Made by a program: the position numbers and the translations under genes. The notes under the pieces are model-generated. The model had not been told where the DNA came from and made no database searches. It saw only the letters and a program-made list of their open reading frames with translations. From contig CP107199.1 of the NCBI GenBank assembly GCA_025758065.1, forward strand, positions 784,001 through 848,000: a stretch of 64,000 nt of DNA, given 5' to 3'. How positions within the stretch are numbered: the stretch's first letter is position 1; each line of letters opens with the position of its first letter. Positions 1 to 7,594 of this stretch are shown piece after piece. This stretch comes from Lachnospiraceae bacterium (GTDB lineage: Bacteria > Bacillota > Clostridia > Lachnospirales > Lachnospiraceae).

Positions 1-343
1 CTGTATCAGCCTGGGAAGAACCGGAAATTCCGGCAAATAACATGGAAACTAAAACATTTGCATATGCAAGACCGCCTGGGAATCTTCCCACAATACCATT
101 ACAGAACTGGATCAGTTTCTCACTGATCTTTGCACGGTTCATAATGTTTGCCGCCAGAACGAACAGCGGAACTGCAAGCAGTGTAAAGCTGTTCAGACCG
201 GTAAACATTTTCTGTACAACTGTAATTAAAGAAATAGAATTTAACTGGGAAATACCAAGAAGTGCCACCAGACCTAAAATGTAGGCAATGGGGATTCCTG
301 CAAACAATAAGATAAGAAATGCTGCAACCAGTACTAGTATCAT
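1..343 (-). CDS. dctM: TRAP transporter large permease DctM, N-terminal part (runs off left edge)
   Basis: Large membrane subunit of a tripartite ATP-independent periplasmic-type (TRAP) importer, the ion-coupled channel that takes substrate from the DctP binding protein. About 114 residues are visible; the protein begins MILVLVAAFLILLFAGIPIA, a hydrophobic first helix typical of DctM. The ATG overlaps the TGA of the small permease gene by four bases (ATGA), and a GGAGG lies 7 nt upstream inside the dctQ end, so the two are translationally coupled. The rest of the gene lies outside the window. Family call is firm; substrate is not visible here. Confidence 0.85.
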   Translation of the reverse strand, partial: MILVLVAAFLILLFAGIPIAYILGLVALLGISQLNSISLITVVQKMFTGLNSFTLLAVPLFVLAANIMNRAKISEKLIQFCNGIVGRFPGGLAYANVLVSMLFAGISGSSQADT

Positions 344-855
344 AATTTTGCCTCCTTCATTGCCTTTTCAACTGCATCTTCTACCTGGCCTCTGTCAGGA
401 TGCTTAATACAATCTATGATATTTTCTACAGAGAACACTGCTGCTGTCAGACCAAAAATAGGAACACATAACCAGCTCCATCCTTTACTTACTGGCATAG
501 AAGTCATTTTCCAGGCTGCAAACTGCTGTACGAGCTTAATGCCGTAAATGCCAACTACCAGATTGAAGATCAGGACAAATACATGTCCTACCAGTTCATC
601 TGCAAAAAGGGATTTTCCTTTTAATTTTTCGGTTAATGCTGTAAATTTAAAATGCTCATTGGAACGAACCATTGGTGCTGATCCGATAAAGCAGCACCAT
701 GCCAACGCTGCGTTGGCAACCTCTTCTGTAAAAGCCGCCTGAAATCCAAATACACGGGAACATACCTGTACTGTAGTGCATACAAAGAAAACTGCAACAG
801 ATGCCATTCCTACGATATACAGAACTTTTTCCATCAGATCACATATCTTTTTCAC
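340..855 (-). CDS. dctQ: TRAP transporter small permease DctQ
   Basis: Small four-helix membrane subunit of the TRAP importer (171 residues). Hydrophobic segments and the conserved WCCFIGSAPMVR region (about residue 70) fit DctQ. I place the start at a GTG (855) that has GGAGG 7 nt upstream. The frame is open to 1005, but those extra residues are encoded by a dispersed 163-bp repeat and recur as a false N-terminus at the aldo/keto reductase near 26.6 kb, so they are not real protein. It lies between dctP and dctM on the same strand. An unusually long 309-bp gap separates it from dctP and holds the repeat and a hairpin. Confidence 0.85.
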   Translation of the reverse strand: MKKICDLMEKVLYIVGMASVAVFFVCTTVQVCSRVFGFQAAFTEEVANAALAWCCFIGSAPMVRSNEHFKFTALTEKLKGKSLFADELVGHVFVLIFNLVVGIYGIKLVQQFAAWKMTSMPVSKGWSWLCVPIFGLTAAVFSVENIIDCIKHPDRGQVEDAVEKAMKEAKL

Positions 856-874
856 GTTAAAACCTCCATTTTCA

Positions 875-1037
875 ATGTTCTCCCGGAATCTTTCTGTGCC
901 TGATTTTGTGAGAAGATTTTTTGTCAGTTGTGCCCAAATTTCTGAGGCGTACGCGGTGCGTACGTTGATGAAATTCGGGTGCGGCTGGCGGGAAATCGGC
1001 CACAAAGGCAGGTGCAGGAAAGACTCCGAGAGGACAT
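875..1037. repeat. Dispersed 163-bp long-hairpin repeat, copy A
   Basis: Imperfect palindrome starting ATGTTCTCCCGGAATC and ending CCGAGAGGACAT; the two halves pair along almost their full length. Near-identical copies lie at 26620, 31462 and 42345 and a more diverged one at 10566. The centre here contains two CGTACG motifs. An extra half-unit repeating ATGTTCTCCCGGAATC follows at 1039-1054. The copy lies inside the transcribed dctP-dctQ spacer. Confidence 0.85.
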
Positions 1038-1097
1038 AATGTTCTCCCGGAATCTTTTCACGGGATCAGGTGCAAAACATTCTGGAAAAACATATGA

Positions 1098-1135
1098 AAA
1101 ACGCGTACAACTATCTACACAGCCATACGCGTTTT
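1098..1135 (-). terminator. Hairpin downstream of dctP (possible partial terminator)
   Basis: A perfect 10-bp inverted repeat (AAAACGCGTA and its complement) with an 18-nt loop lies 30 nt downstream of the dctP stop. On the transcribed strand the right arm ends in GTTTTTC, so it could be a weak intrinsic terminator or an mRNA-stabilising hairpin giving more binding protein than permease. Confidence 0.5.
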
Positions 1136-1164
1136 CCTTACAATGCCGTATCTGCTATGCCTGC

Positions 1165-2244
1165 TTATTTTGCTGCTTCATTTACCTTGTTGTAGAGATC
1201 AGTTACACCGATCTTCTCAGCTGCTGCATCTTTAGCGTCTGCACAAGCTGCGATCAGGCTGTCTTTATCTACTTCGTTTACGATACCGCCATTTTCCTTG
1301 ATGGTCTCAAGTGCTTTATCGTTCAGGTCTTTATCAAATGCTCTCTGCTCTTTGCAGGCATATTCTGCTGCTTCATCTACCCACTGCTTCTGCTCATCAG
1401 TTAAGCTGTTGTACTTGTTAGCTCCGATCAGGAACATTCTGGTTGCAATGTCATGGTCTGTTAAAGATACGTAAGGACCAGCTTCGTAGAATTTCTGCAG
1501 TAAGATGTTTCCAAGATCATTTTCTGCTGCATCGATTACGTGGTTCTGAAGTCCGCTGTACAATTCGTTGTAAGCCAGTGTGGTTGGGTTTGCTCCCAGC
1601 GCAGACCATACAGAACGTACTACATCAGAGTCCTGTACACGGATCTTTACGTTCTTGAAATCTTCTACTGTATTTACGGGTTTAACACCAAAATACTCTC
1701 TGGTACCGCAGCTCCAGTAGCCTAAGTTATGAAGAACGCCGCCTGCATTGATCTTATCAGAAATAGTCTTTCCAACTTCTCCATCTACAACTGCTGTCCA
1801 GTGATCTAAGCCTGTGTAAAGGAATGGGATGGAGAACAGGTCTGCTTCTTTAACACCAGTGGTTGCCACGAAGTTTGGAGAAGCAACGATCATATCAACG
1901 GTTCCTGTTGCCATCTTCTCAACTAATTCTGCTTCATTTCCGCCTAACTCGCCGTTTGGATGGATCTCAACGGTCATCTTTCCGCCAGATACTTCTTCCA
2001 GTTTTTCTTTCATTGCATCAAAACCAGCCTGATAGGAACTGTCAACCGTATTAACATGGGCACCAATCAGTTTTACCTCTGCTTCTGCTGCTGGTTCTGC
2101 TTTTTCCTCTGCTTTTGTTTCCTCCTTTGCAGCGGCCTCTGTAGCTGCCGGTGCTGCTGTAGTAGCTGCAGTGTCCATCTTTGTACATCCTGCTAAAGAT
2201 GCTGCTACGCCTGCTGCGCACATTACATAAAACATTTTTCTCAT
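1165..2244 (-). CDS. dctP: TRAP transporter substrate-binding lipoprotein DctP
   Basis: Extracytoplasmic solute receptor of the TRAP system (359 residues). The start at 2244 gives a lipoprotein signal MRKMFYVMCAAGVAASLAGC with a clear LAGC lipobox and AGGGG upstream. A low-complexity Ala/Glu/Thr linker follows, then a DctP fold with the conserved stretch KIRVQDSDVVRSVWSALGAN (the Arg normally contacts a carboxylate) and ELYSGLQNHVIDAAEND. This family imports organic or sugar acids. The LacI regulator beside it and the operator type make a uronate or related sugar acid plausible, but that is inference. Expression is probably controlled by the two operators at 2384 and 2417. Confidence 0.9.
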   Translation of the reverse strand: MRKMFYVMCAAGVAASLAGCTKMDTAATTAAPAATEAAAKEETKAEEKAEPAAEAEVKLIGAHVNTVDSSYQAGFDAMKEKLEEVSGGKMTVEIHPNGELGGNEAELVEKMATGTVDMIVASPNFVATTGVKEADLFSIPFLYTGLDHWTAVVDGEVGKTISDKINAGGVLHNLGYWSCGTREYFGVKPVNTVEDFKNVKIRVQDSDVVRSVWSALGANPTTLAYNELYSGLQNHVIDAAENDLGNILLQKFYEAGPYVSLTDHDIATRMFLIGANKYNSLTDEQKQWVDEAAEYACKEQRAFDKDLNDKALETIKENGGIVNEVDKDSLIAACADAKDAAAEKIGVTDLYNKVNEAAK

Positions 2245-2383
2245 AATAAATAACCCCTTTCTAATACATAAAATGTGTTTGGTTTTATACTCATACAGTG
2301 CAGTCACTGTATATAGCCTTTTTTGCGGAAATAAACATACTTTCCTTTATCACGTCATCTGCCCCAGACAGATTGATTCTTTG

Positions 2384-2399
2384 TGGAAAACGTTTTCCA
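2384..2399. promoter_or_regulatory. LacI-type operator 1 upstream of dctP
   Basis: Perfect 16-bp palindrome TGGAAAACGTTTTCCA in the lacI-dctP gap. The central CG and flanking TGGAAA are typical of LacI-family sites. Its centre lies 33 bp from that of operator 2, about three helical turns. Confidence 0.8.
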
Positions 2400-2416
2400 T
2401 TCTGATAAAAAATATA

Positions 2417-2432
2417 TGGAAATCGTTTTCCA
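2417..2432. promoter_or_regulatory. LacI-type operator 2 upstream of dctP
   Basis: TGGAAATCGTTTTCCA, a near-perfect palindrome identical to the site at 3559-3574 in front of the regulator gene. With operator 1 it brackets an AT-rich stretch (TATATTTTTTATC on the minus strand) that may hold the dctP promoter. Confidence 0.8.
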
Positions 2433-2445
2433 CTTTTCAGATTTT

Positions 2446-2471
2446 TTTGCACACCTGCTGTGGTGTGCAAA
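2446..2471. repeat. Hairpin just after the LacI regulator gene
   Basis: Perfect 10-bp inverted repeat, TTTGCACACC with complement GGTGTGCAAA and a 6-nt loop, starting 7 nt downstream of the regulator stop. It has no T-run on the gene's strand, so it is not a canonical terminator. It may shield the transcript end or separate the regulator from dctP. Confidence 0.5.
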
Positions 2472-2477
2472 TATATA

Positions 2478-3539
2478 TCATAATACGATCTTATTAGTAC
2501 TCTGGCGCGGGATCAGCCTAGATCTTACCAGAACTTCCTCCTCACTTACACAGGATTCCTTCACCTGAGGATGTTCCAGTAAAGAGAAATAATACTGGGC
2601 AAGCTTCTTTCCCCATAGATACTGGTCCAAACCTACCGTAGTAAGAGATGGATCAATGGAATCTGCAAATACCAGATCATCGAATCCGACAATGGAATAA
2701 TCGTCTGGCACTTTCTTTCCGGCTTCCCGGACTGCTTTGAAAGCGCCTAATGCCATAGCATCATTCATACATACAAAAGCTGTAACTTCCGGTGTTCTCT
2801 CTAAAAGAGCTTTAGTAAGATAATAGCCTTTGTCTGCGGATTCTGTTACATCAGCAATTGCATCGCGTCCCCAGATATAAACATATTCTTCCCTGTATGG
2901 GATCTTCGCTTTTCCAAGTGCCTGCTTATAACCCGTCAGACGGCTTCTTCGGATGGAGTTATCCAGCTTGTCAAACAGCATGGCAACTTTTTTATGTCCC
3001 AGATCCAGCAGATGCTGTACTGCCAGCTCGCATTCTTCTACCTTGTCTACCATAATGGTGTGCATATCCGGTATACAGATACCGTTAGAAACAACATTTA
3101 AAGCAACTCCACCTCGTTTTACCAGGCGGAACATAGCTTCCGGTATCTCATCAATGTAAATACTGATGATGCCCTGAACGTTTACTGCCAGCATATTTTC
3201 AATGCTGTAGTTGATCCGTTCTTTATCTCTGTCACAGCTTGATATGGACATGTGATAATTCCGGCTGACGATCTCATCTTCGATTCCCCTTACAATAGAA
3301 GGATAAAATGGATTCGCAATAGACGGAATGATGATCCCTATAGATGTACTTTTTTTACTCTTCAGGTTCCTGGCCTGAAGATTCGGGATATATCCTAACT
3401 GCTTGGAAGCAAGAAGGATCTTCTCCTTTAACTCCGGCTTCACCGGGTGGTCTGAATTGTTTAAAACCCTGGAAACTGTAGCCGGCGAAACATTAGCCGC
3501 TCTCGCTACATCATGGATAGTTACTTTATCTTTGTTCAT
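2478..3539 (-). CDS. LacI-family transcriptional regulator
   Basis: Sugar-responsive DNA-binding regulator of 353 residues. The start at 3539 (MNKDKVTIHDVARAANVSPA) has AGGA just upstream and begins directly with the LacI helix-turn-helix (VTIHDVARAANVSPATVSRV). The hinge-helix region and a periplasmic-binding-protein-like effector domain follow (IGIIIPSIANPFYPSIVRGI near residue 63; DDYSIVGFDDLVFADSIDPS near the end). It sits immediately upstream of dctP on the same strand. The same 16-bp operator occurs 20 bp before its own start and twice before dctP, so autoregulation and control of the TRAP operon are very likely. The ligand is unknown. Confidence 0.9.
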   Translation of the reverse strand: MNKDKVTIHDVARAANVSPATVSRVLNNSDHPVKPELKEKILLASKQLGYIPNLQARNLKSKKSTSIGIIIPSIANPFYPSIVRGIEDEIVSRNYHMSISSCDRDKERINYSIENMLAVNVQGIISIYIDEIPEAMFRLVKRGGVALNVVSNGICIPDMHTIMVDKVEECELAVQHLLDLGHKKVAMLFDKLDNSIRRSRLTGYKQALGKAKIPYREEYVYIWGRDAIADVTESADKGYYLTKALLERTPEVTAFVCMNDAMALGAFKAVREAGKKVPDDYSIVGFDDLVFADSIDPSLTTVGLDQYLWGKKLAQYYFSLLEHPQVKESCVSEEEVLVRSRLIPRQSTNKIVL

Positions 3540-3558
3540 ATTGTTCCTATCTGCTAAA

Positions 3559-3574
3559 TGGAAATCGTTTTCCA
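3559..3574. promoter_or_regulatory. LacI-type operator 3 in front of the regulator gene
   Basis: TGGAAATCGTTTTCCA, base-for-base the same as operator 2. It lies 20 bp upstream of the regulator start codon, placing it over the promoter or leader. Confidence 0.8.
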
Positions 3575-3689
3575 TGTGCATTTTTATATTAGCATATCGA
3601 TAGGATTTTTTCAAGTATTATTTAAATTTTATGCAAATTTCTGGGGGTACAGTTCATTTATCAATGGTTTGAATAGGGAATTGGCTTCT

Positions 3690-3812
3690 CAAGTTTCTAC
3701 AGAACGATCACTATCGTGTCATCCGGCTTTTACGCGAGCAATGAGGCAAGCCGGGATGCTTGCCTCTCGATTTGCCGACTGCCACGTTCATCGAGACAAG
3801 TATTCTTGTCTC
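3690..3812. repeat. Hairpin cluster downstream of rlmD
   Basis: Two strong hairpins lie just after the rlmD stop on its strand: GAGACAAG paired with CTTGTCTC (3793-3812, overlapping the stop) and GAGGCAAGC paired with GCTTGCCTC (3743-3766). A smaller CGAT/ATCG hairpin lies near 3708. None has a clear T-run. They extend a 13-bp inverted repeat inside the rlmD 3' end. Confidence 0.6.
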
Positions 3813-5172
3813 AATGTTTGGACAAAAAGACAACCGTCTCCACATGACAGCTTTGTCCAAACATATCGCAACATCTTACCTTTTCTACCTCATATCCGCC
3901 ATCTGCCAGATATCTCAGATCTCTTGCCAGCGTAGAGGAATCGCAGCTTACATAGACAACCCGCTTGGGAGCCATTTTTAAAATGGTGTCAAGGCAGACC
4001 TGATCGCAACCTTTTCTTGGTGGATCTACTACAATGACATCGGCATAGACCTTGTTTTTCGCATACTGTTCCGGAAGGACTTCCTCTGCCTTTCCGGTAA
4101 AGAATTCTGCATTAGTAATATGATTTAAAGCTGCATTTCTTCTGGCATCTTCAATTGCCTGGGGAACGATCTCCACGCCGTATACCTTTTTGGCATTCTG
4201 TGCTAAAAACAGGGAAATGGTGCCGATCCCGCAGTACAGATCCCAGACTGTTTCACTTCCGGTAAGTCCTGCATACTCCAGGGCTGTTCCATACAGCTTT
4301 TCCGTCTGTACTGGATTGACCTGATAAAATGATAATGGTGAGATCTGATAAGTCACATTTCCAATGTTATCAGTAATATAACCAGGACCATATAAATTAA
4401 CGATCTCTTTTCCCATGATCACATTGGTCTTTTCCTGATTGATACTGTAGGAAATGCTGGTCATGCCTTTTATCCGGCACAATTCTTCCACCAGCTGTTC
4501 CTTTAACGGAATATCTTTTCCGTTGATCACCAGACAGACCATAAGCTCACCGGAATGAAAGCCCTTGCGGATCAGCGCATGGCGCACCAGGCCTTTATGG
4601 GCAGTCTCATCATAGGGACGGATATTATGGTCTCTCATAAATCCTTTGATAATGTCCAGAATATCCTTATTTTCCTCTACACCTAACAGACAATCCTCGC
4701 ACTCAATAATATCATGGGTGCGTCCTGCATAAAATCCGGCCACAATATTTCCATTTTTATCCATTCCAAAAGGAAACTGTGCCTTATTACGATAGCGCCA
4801 TGGTTCTTCCATTCCCATAATAGGAAGCATATGGATCTCATCTTCTCTAAATTTCCCGATCCTTAACAGATGGTTTTTCACCTTCCGCTCCTTAAATTTC
4901 AGCTGTTCTTCATAGGACATGGCCTGAAGCTGACAGCCGCCGCACTGACGGGCAACAGGACACCTTGGCTCTACCCGTGCTGCAGATGGAGTAAGAATCT
5001 CCATCAGCCTTGCAAATCCGTAATTTTTTTTCATCTTCATGGCACGGGCCCGGACTACATCGCCGATCACTGCATCTTTAATAAACCAGATATAACCGTC
5101 CAGTTTTCCGATCCCTGCGCCGTCTTCACTCATATCCTCAATGGATACTGTAAATTCCTGATTTTTTTCCAT
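3811..5172 (-). CDS. rlmD: 23S rRNA (uracil-5-)-methyltransferase RlmD/RumA family
   Basis: SAM-dependent RNA m5U methyltransferase, 453 residues, full length for the family. An N-terminal TRAM domain (about 1-60) is followed by iron-sulfur ligands C71, C77, C80 and C161 (CPVARQCGGC and CEDC). The SAM motif is DLYCGIGTISLFLA, the catalytic motif VYVSCDSSTLARDL (C410), and the C-terminal base is in HVETVV (E445). It starts 9 bp after yhaM, probably in one operon. The last 17 codons contain a 13-bp perfect inverted repeat. This conserved HVETVV end is also the known integration site of rumA-targeting mobile elements, and it appears unoccupied here. Confidence 0.9.
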   Translation of the reverse strand: MEKNQEFTVSIEDMSEDGAGIGKLDGYIWFIKDAVIGDVVRARAMKMKKNYGFARLMEILTPSAARVEPRCPVARQCGGCQLQAMSYEEQLKFKERKVKNHLLRIGKFREDEIHMLPIMGMEEPWRYRNKAQFPFGMDKNGNIVAGFYAGRTHDIIECEDCLLGVEENKDILDIIKGFMRDHNIRPYDETAHKGLVRHALIRKGFHSGELMVCLVINGKDIPLKEQLVEELCRIKGMTSISYSINQEKTNVIMGKEIVNLYGPGYITDNIGNVTYQISPLSFYQVNPVQTEKLYGTALEYAGLTGSETVWDLYCGIGTISLFLAQNAKKVYGVEIVPQAIEDARRNAALNHITNAEFFTGKAEEVLPEQYAKNKVYADVIVVDPPRKGCDQVCLDTILKMAPKRVVYVSCDSSTLARDLRYLADGGYEVEKVRCCDMFGQSCHVETVVFLSKH

Positions 5173-5181
5173 ATTTTGATT

Positions 5182-6126
5182 TTACTCCGTTGTTCTGCGG
5201 ATATTGGACTCTAACAGGCGGTTGAATCCCAGCCAGCCTTTGTTTTCTCCACCGGCATTTAATGCTTCGATCATGGTTTCCATTTTTGCATCTGTATTAT
5301 CTGCAAAATTCAGTGCCAGCGCTTCCAGCAGCGCAGGCTTCTTTGGAGAACCATATTCCAGTTCCCCGTGATGTGCCAAAATGCAGTGCTTCAACTCAAC
5401 TGCAATACTTGCAGGGAAGCCTTCGATCTCCTTCATGCGCTCAGACACCATTTCTGTACCAATAATAATGTGGCCCAGTAACTGACCATCATCGGTATAA
5501 TCATTTTCCGGGAAGCGGGAAAGCTCTTTTGTTTTTCCGATATCATGGAAAATAGCTGCTGCGATCAGCAGATCCCGGTTTAACTCTTTATAATAGCCTG
5601 CATAATAGTCACACAGCTTTGTAACACTTAAAGTATGCTCTAACAATCCCCCTACAAAACCATGATGAACTGTCTTTGCTGCAGAATGGAACTGGAATGC
5701 CTTTGCGAAAGCGGCATCATCTACAAAGAAACTGGACAACAGACGGTTCAAATATGGATTCTTTACACTCTTAATAAATCCCAGCAGTTCTTCATACATT
5801 TTTCCAATATCCTTCTTAGATACAGGCAGATAATCAGACTCTATGTACTCTCCTTCTCCTGCTTTGCGGATCCGTCGTACATTTAACTGATTGGAATTCT
5901 GGAAAAGAGTCACATCAGCCTCAATGCACACATAGTCCATAGTATCAAAATCCCCCACTCCCGGAGAATTTAAGTCCCAGATCTTGGCATCAATGGTTCC
6001 TGTCTTGTCCTGAAGGACCACATTTCCATACTCTTTTCCATTTTTTGTAAGCTGGATCTGCTTGTTCTTACATAAATATACATCTGATACATGCATTCCT
6101 TCACGGAAGCTTTCGATATATCTCAT
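5182..6126 (-). CDS. yhaM: YhaM-like 3'-5' exoribonuclease (OB-fold + HD domain)
   Basis: 314-residue exonuclease of the Gram-positive YhaM family. The N-terminal OB-fold nucleic-acid-binding region reads through NGKEYGNVVLQDKTGTIDAK. An HD phosphohydrolase domain follows, with AAIFHDIGKTKELSRFPEND near residue 190 and a downstream HCILAHHGELEYGSPKKP metal/active-site segment. GAGG precedes the ATG. It sits upstream of rlmD and downstream of the HtrA-like gene, all on the minus strand. Role in RNA turnover or repair processing is inferred from the family. Confidence 0.88.
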   Translation of the reverse strand: MRYIESFREGMHVSDVYLCKNKQIQLTKNGKEYGNVVLQDKTGTIDAKIWDLNSPGVGDFDTMDYVCIEADVTLFQNSNQLNVRRIRKAGEGEYIESDYLPVSKKDIGKMYEELLGFIKSVKNPYLNRLLSSFFVDDAAFAKAFQFHSAAKTVHHGFVGGLLEHTLSVTKLCDYYAGYYKELNRDLLIAAAIFHDIGKTKELSRFPENDYTDDGQLLGHIIIGTEMVSERMKEIEGFPASIAVELKHCILAHHGELEYGSPKKPALLEALALNFADNTDAKMETMIEALNAGGENKGWLGFNRLLESNIRRTTE

Positions 6127-6189
6127 CTTTCTACCTCATTTTTTATTATTTTCATTGATTTTTCCATAAAAGAGAGCCCGGCACCTTTT

Positions 6190-7512
6190 CTACCTGGCTC
6201 CCATTGTTACTGCAAATTCTATCTCTTTGTACTCATCTTTTCCATTATTTCTCTGGACTGTTACTGTAATGTGATCACCCACATGGAGTCTTTCCACCTG
6301 GGCCTGGAAATTCTTCATTCCCTCGATCTTAACATCGTTGATCTCATCTAAGATATCACCAGACTGAAGTCCGGCATTGTAAGCAGGACTTTCCGGAGCT
6401 GCCGCTGTAATATAGATACCTGCCGGCATTCCATTTTTTTCCATTTCTGTGGTGACTTCCTGGCCTTCGATCCCCAAATAAGGAACCGGAATCCCATTGC
6501 TCAAAAGTTCCAGAATTCCCTTGTAATCAGAAATAGACATAAATGTCTTCATCCCAGTTTCCACATCCTGGTCATAGCGGTCTGTCCCCCAGCCAATAAG
6601 CTCTCCATCTGTATTAAACAGGAAAGTACCGGCATCTGCTCTGCTTTTAACATCTGCATACAGAACCCGGGCATTTCCATCTGTCATCTGTACATTTTTT
6701 GCTATATAGGAAATAAAACCATAGCTGCTGGAATGTACCATTCCTGCTGGTGAACCCATAGTAAACACCAGATCTCCCTGTCTTGAGCTATAGGAATTTC
6801 CCAGTTTTACAGGTTTGATCTTCTCATACTGGACATCCTCTAAAGAAGATACATCTGCACAGATCACAGTCAGGCCCATCTGGGAATCTGTCTGTTTTAC
6901 AGTGCCCGGCACTACTTCGCTGTCTGAAAATACCACTTCCAGGGAATCTGCTGTTTCCACTGCTTTTGACGGAGCCAGTACCAGCACTTCTTCTCTTCTG
7001 ACATCGATCACAACGCCTGAAAACTGACCTGTGGTTTCGATGGGGTTATCAAACCAGTCTTTTTCCCGCTGGATGGAATGGATCGCAGCAATGGATTTAT
7101 CTGCTTCCGATGCCAGTGTTCTTAAATTACCGTACATTTTATTCAGATCTTCCAGAGAATAGGGATATTTCTCTAATTCTGAACGGACTTTTTCTTCTAC
7201 CGGCTCTGTAGGCTCTGTAGAAGCTTCCTGCACAGGTACCGGAGTCTGCGTCTCCGGCTCATCTTTTGGTATGGTAATAGGACGGCTTTCCTCTGCTTTT
7301 TCCTGGCCCATTATCTTTTTAGCCACAGTTTTGGTCACTGTAAAACAAACCGCTGATATGGTTCCAAACAGCACTGCGCAAATAACCGTCAAGATGATAT
7401 ATCTGATGATCTGCCTTCTTGATAACGGCTGACGCACGATCTTCTCCTGGATAAACTGCCAGGAGCGGTCTTCTTTTACATTGTCATCCTTATCTGTACG
7501 CTTATCCGCCAT
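6190..7512 (-). CDS. Membrane-anchored HtrA/DegP-like PDZ protein, catalytically dead
   Basis: 440 residues from the ATG at 7512, which has AAGGAGG upstream; the open frame extends further but without a ribosome site. Order: cytoplasmic N-tail, one membrane helix (about 55-78), Pro/Glu linker, trypsin-like S1C domain, C-terminal PDZ (GIYITAAAPESPAYNAGLQS). In the protease domain the usual TNxHVV motif is replaced by VLAPSKAVE and the Asp motif by DSQMGLTVI. The GNSGGP serine loop is replaced by SRADAGTFLF. All three catalytic residues are therefore missing while the fold motifs (GSPAGMVHSSS, GELIGWG) remain. It is probably a regulatory or scaffolding pseudoprotease at the cell surface. Confidence 0.82.
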   Translation of the reverse strand: MADKRTDKDDNVKEDRSWQFIQEKIVRQPLSRRQIIRYIILTVICAVLFGTISAVCFTVTKTVAKKIMGQEKAEESRPITIPKDEPETQTPVPVQEASTEPTEPVEEKVRSELEKYPYSLEDLNKMYGNLRTLASEADKSIAAIHSIQREKDWFDNPIETTGQFSGVVIDVRREEVLVLAPSKAVETADSLEVVFSDSEVVPGTVKQTDSQMGLTVICADVSSLEDVQYEKIKPVKLGNSYSSRQGDLVFTMGSPAGMVHSSSYGFISYIAKNVQMTDGNARVLYADVKSRADAGTFLFNTDGELIGWGTDRYDQDVETGMKTFMSISDYKGILELLSNGIPVPYLGIEGQEVTTEMEKNGMPAGIYITAAAPESPAYNAGLQSGDILDEINDVKIEGMKNFQAQVERLHVGDHITVTVQRNNGKDEYKEIEFAVTMGAR

Positions 7513-7594
7513 TGTGTTCCTCCTTGCGAAGAATCTTATTCCTATTATAAGGTTCTTCCTGGCATTATGCAAGATGTTCTATAGGATTCTTGCC

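Noticed and set aside
856..1005. N-terminal extension of DctQ to 1005
   Set aside because: The extra residues are encoded by the dispersed 163-bp repeat; a GTG with GGAGG spaced 7 nt marks the true start at 855.
2446..2471. Calling the hairpin after lacI an intrinsic terminator
   Set aside because: The T-run is on the wrong side for the gene's strand.
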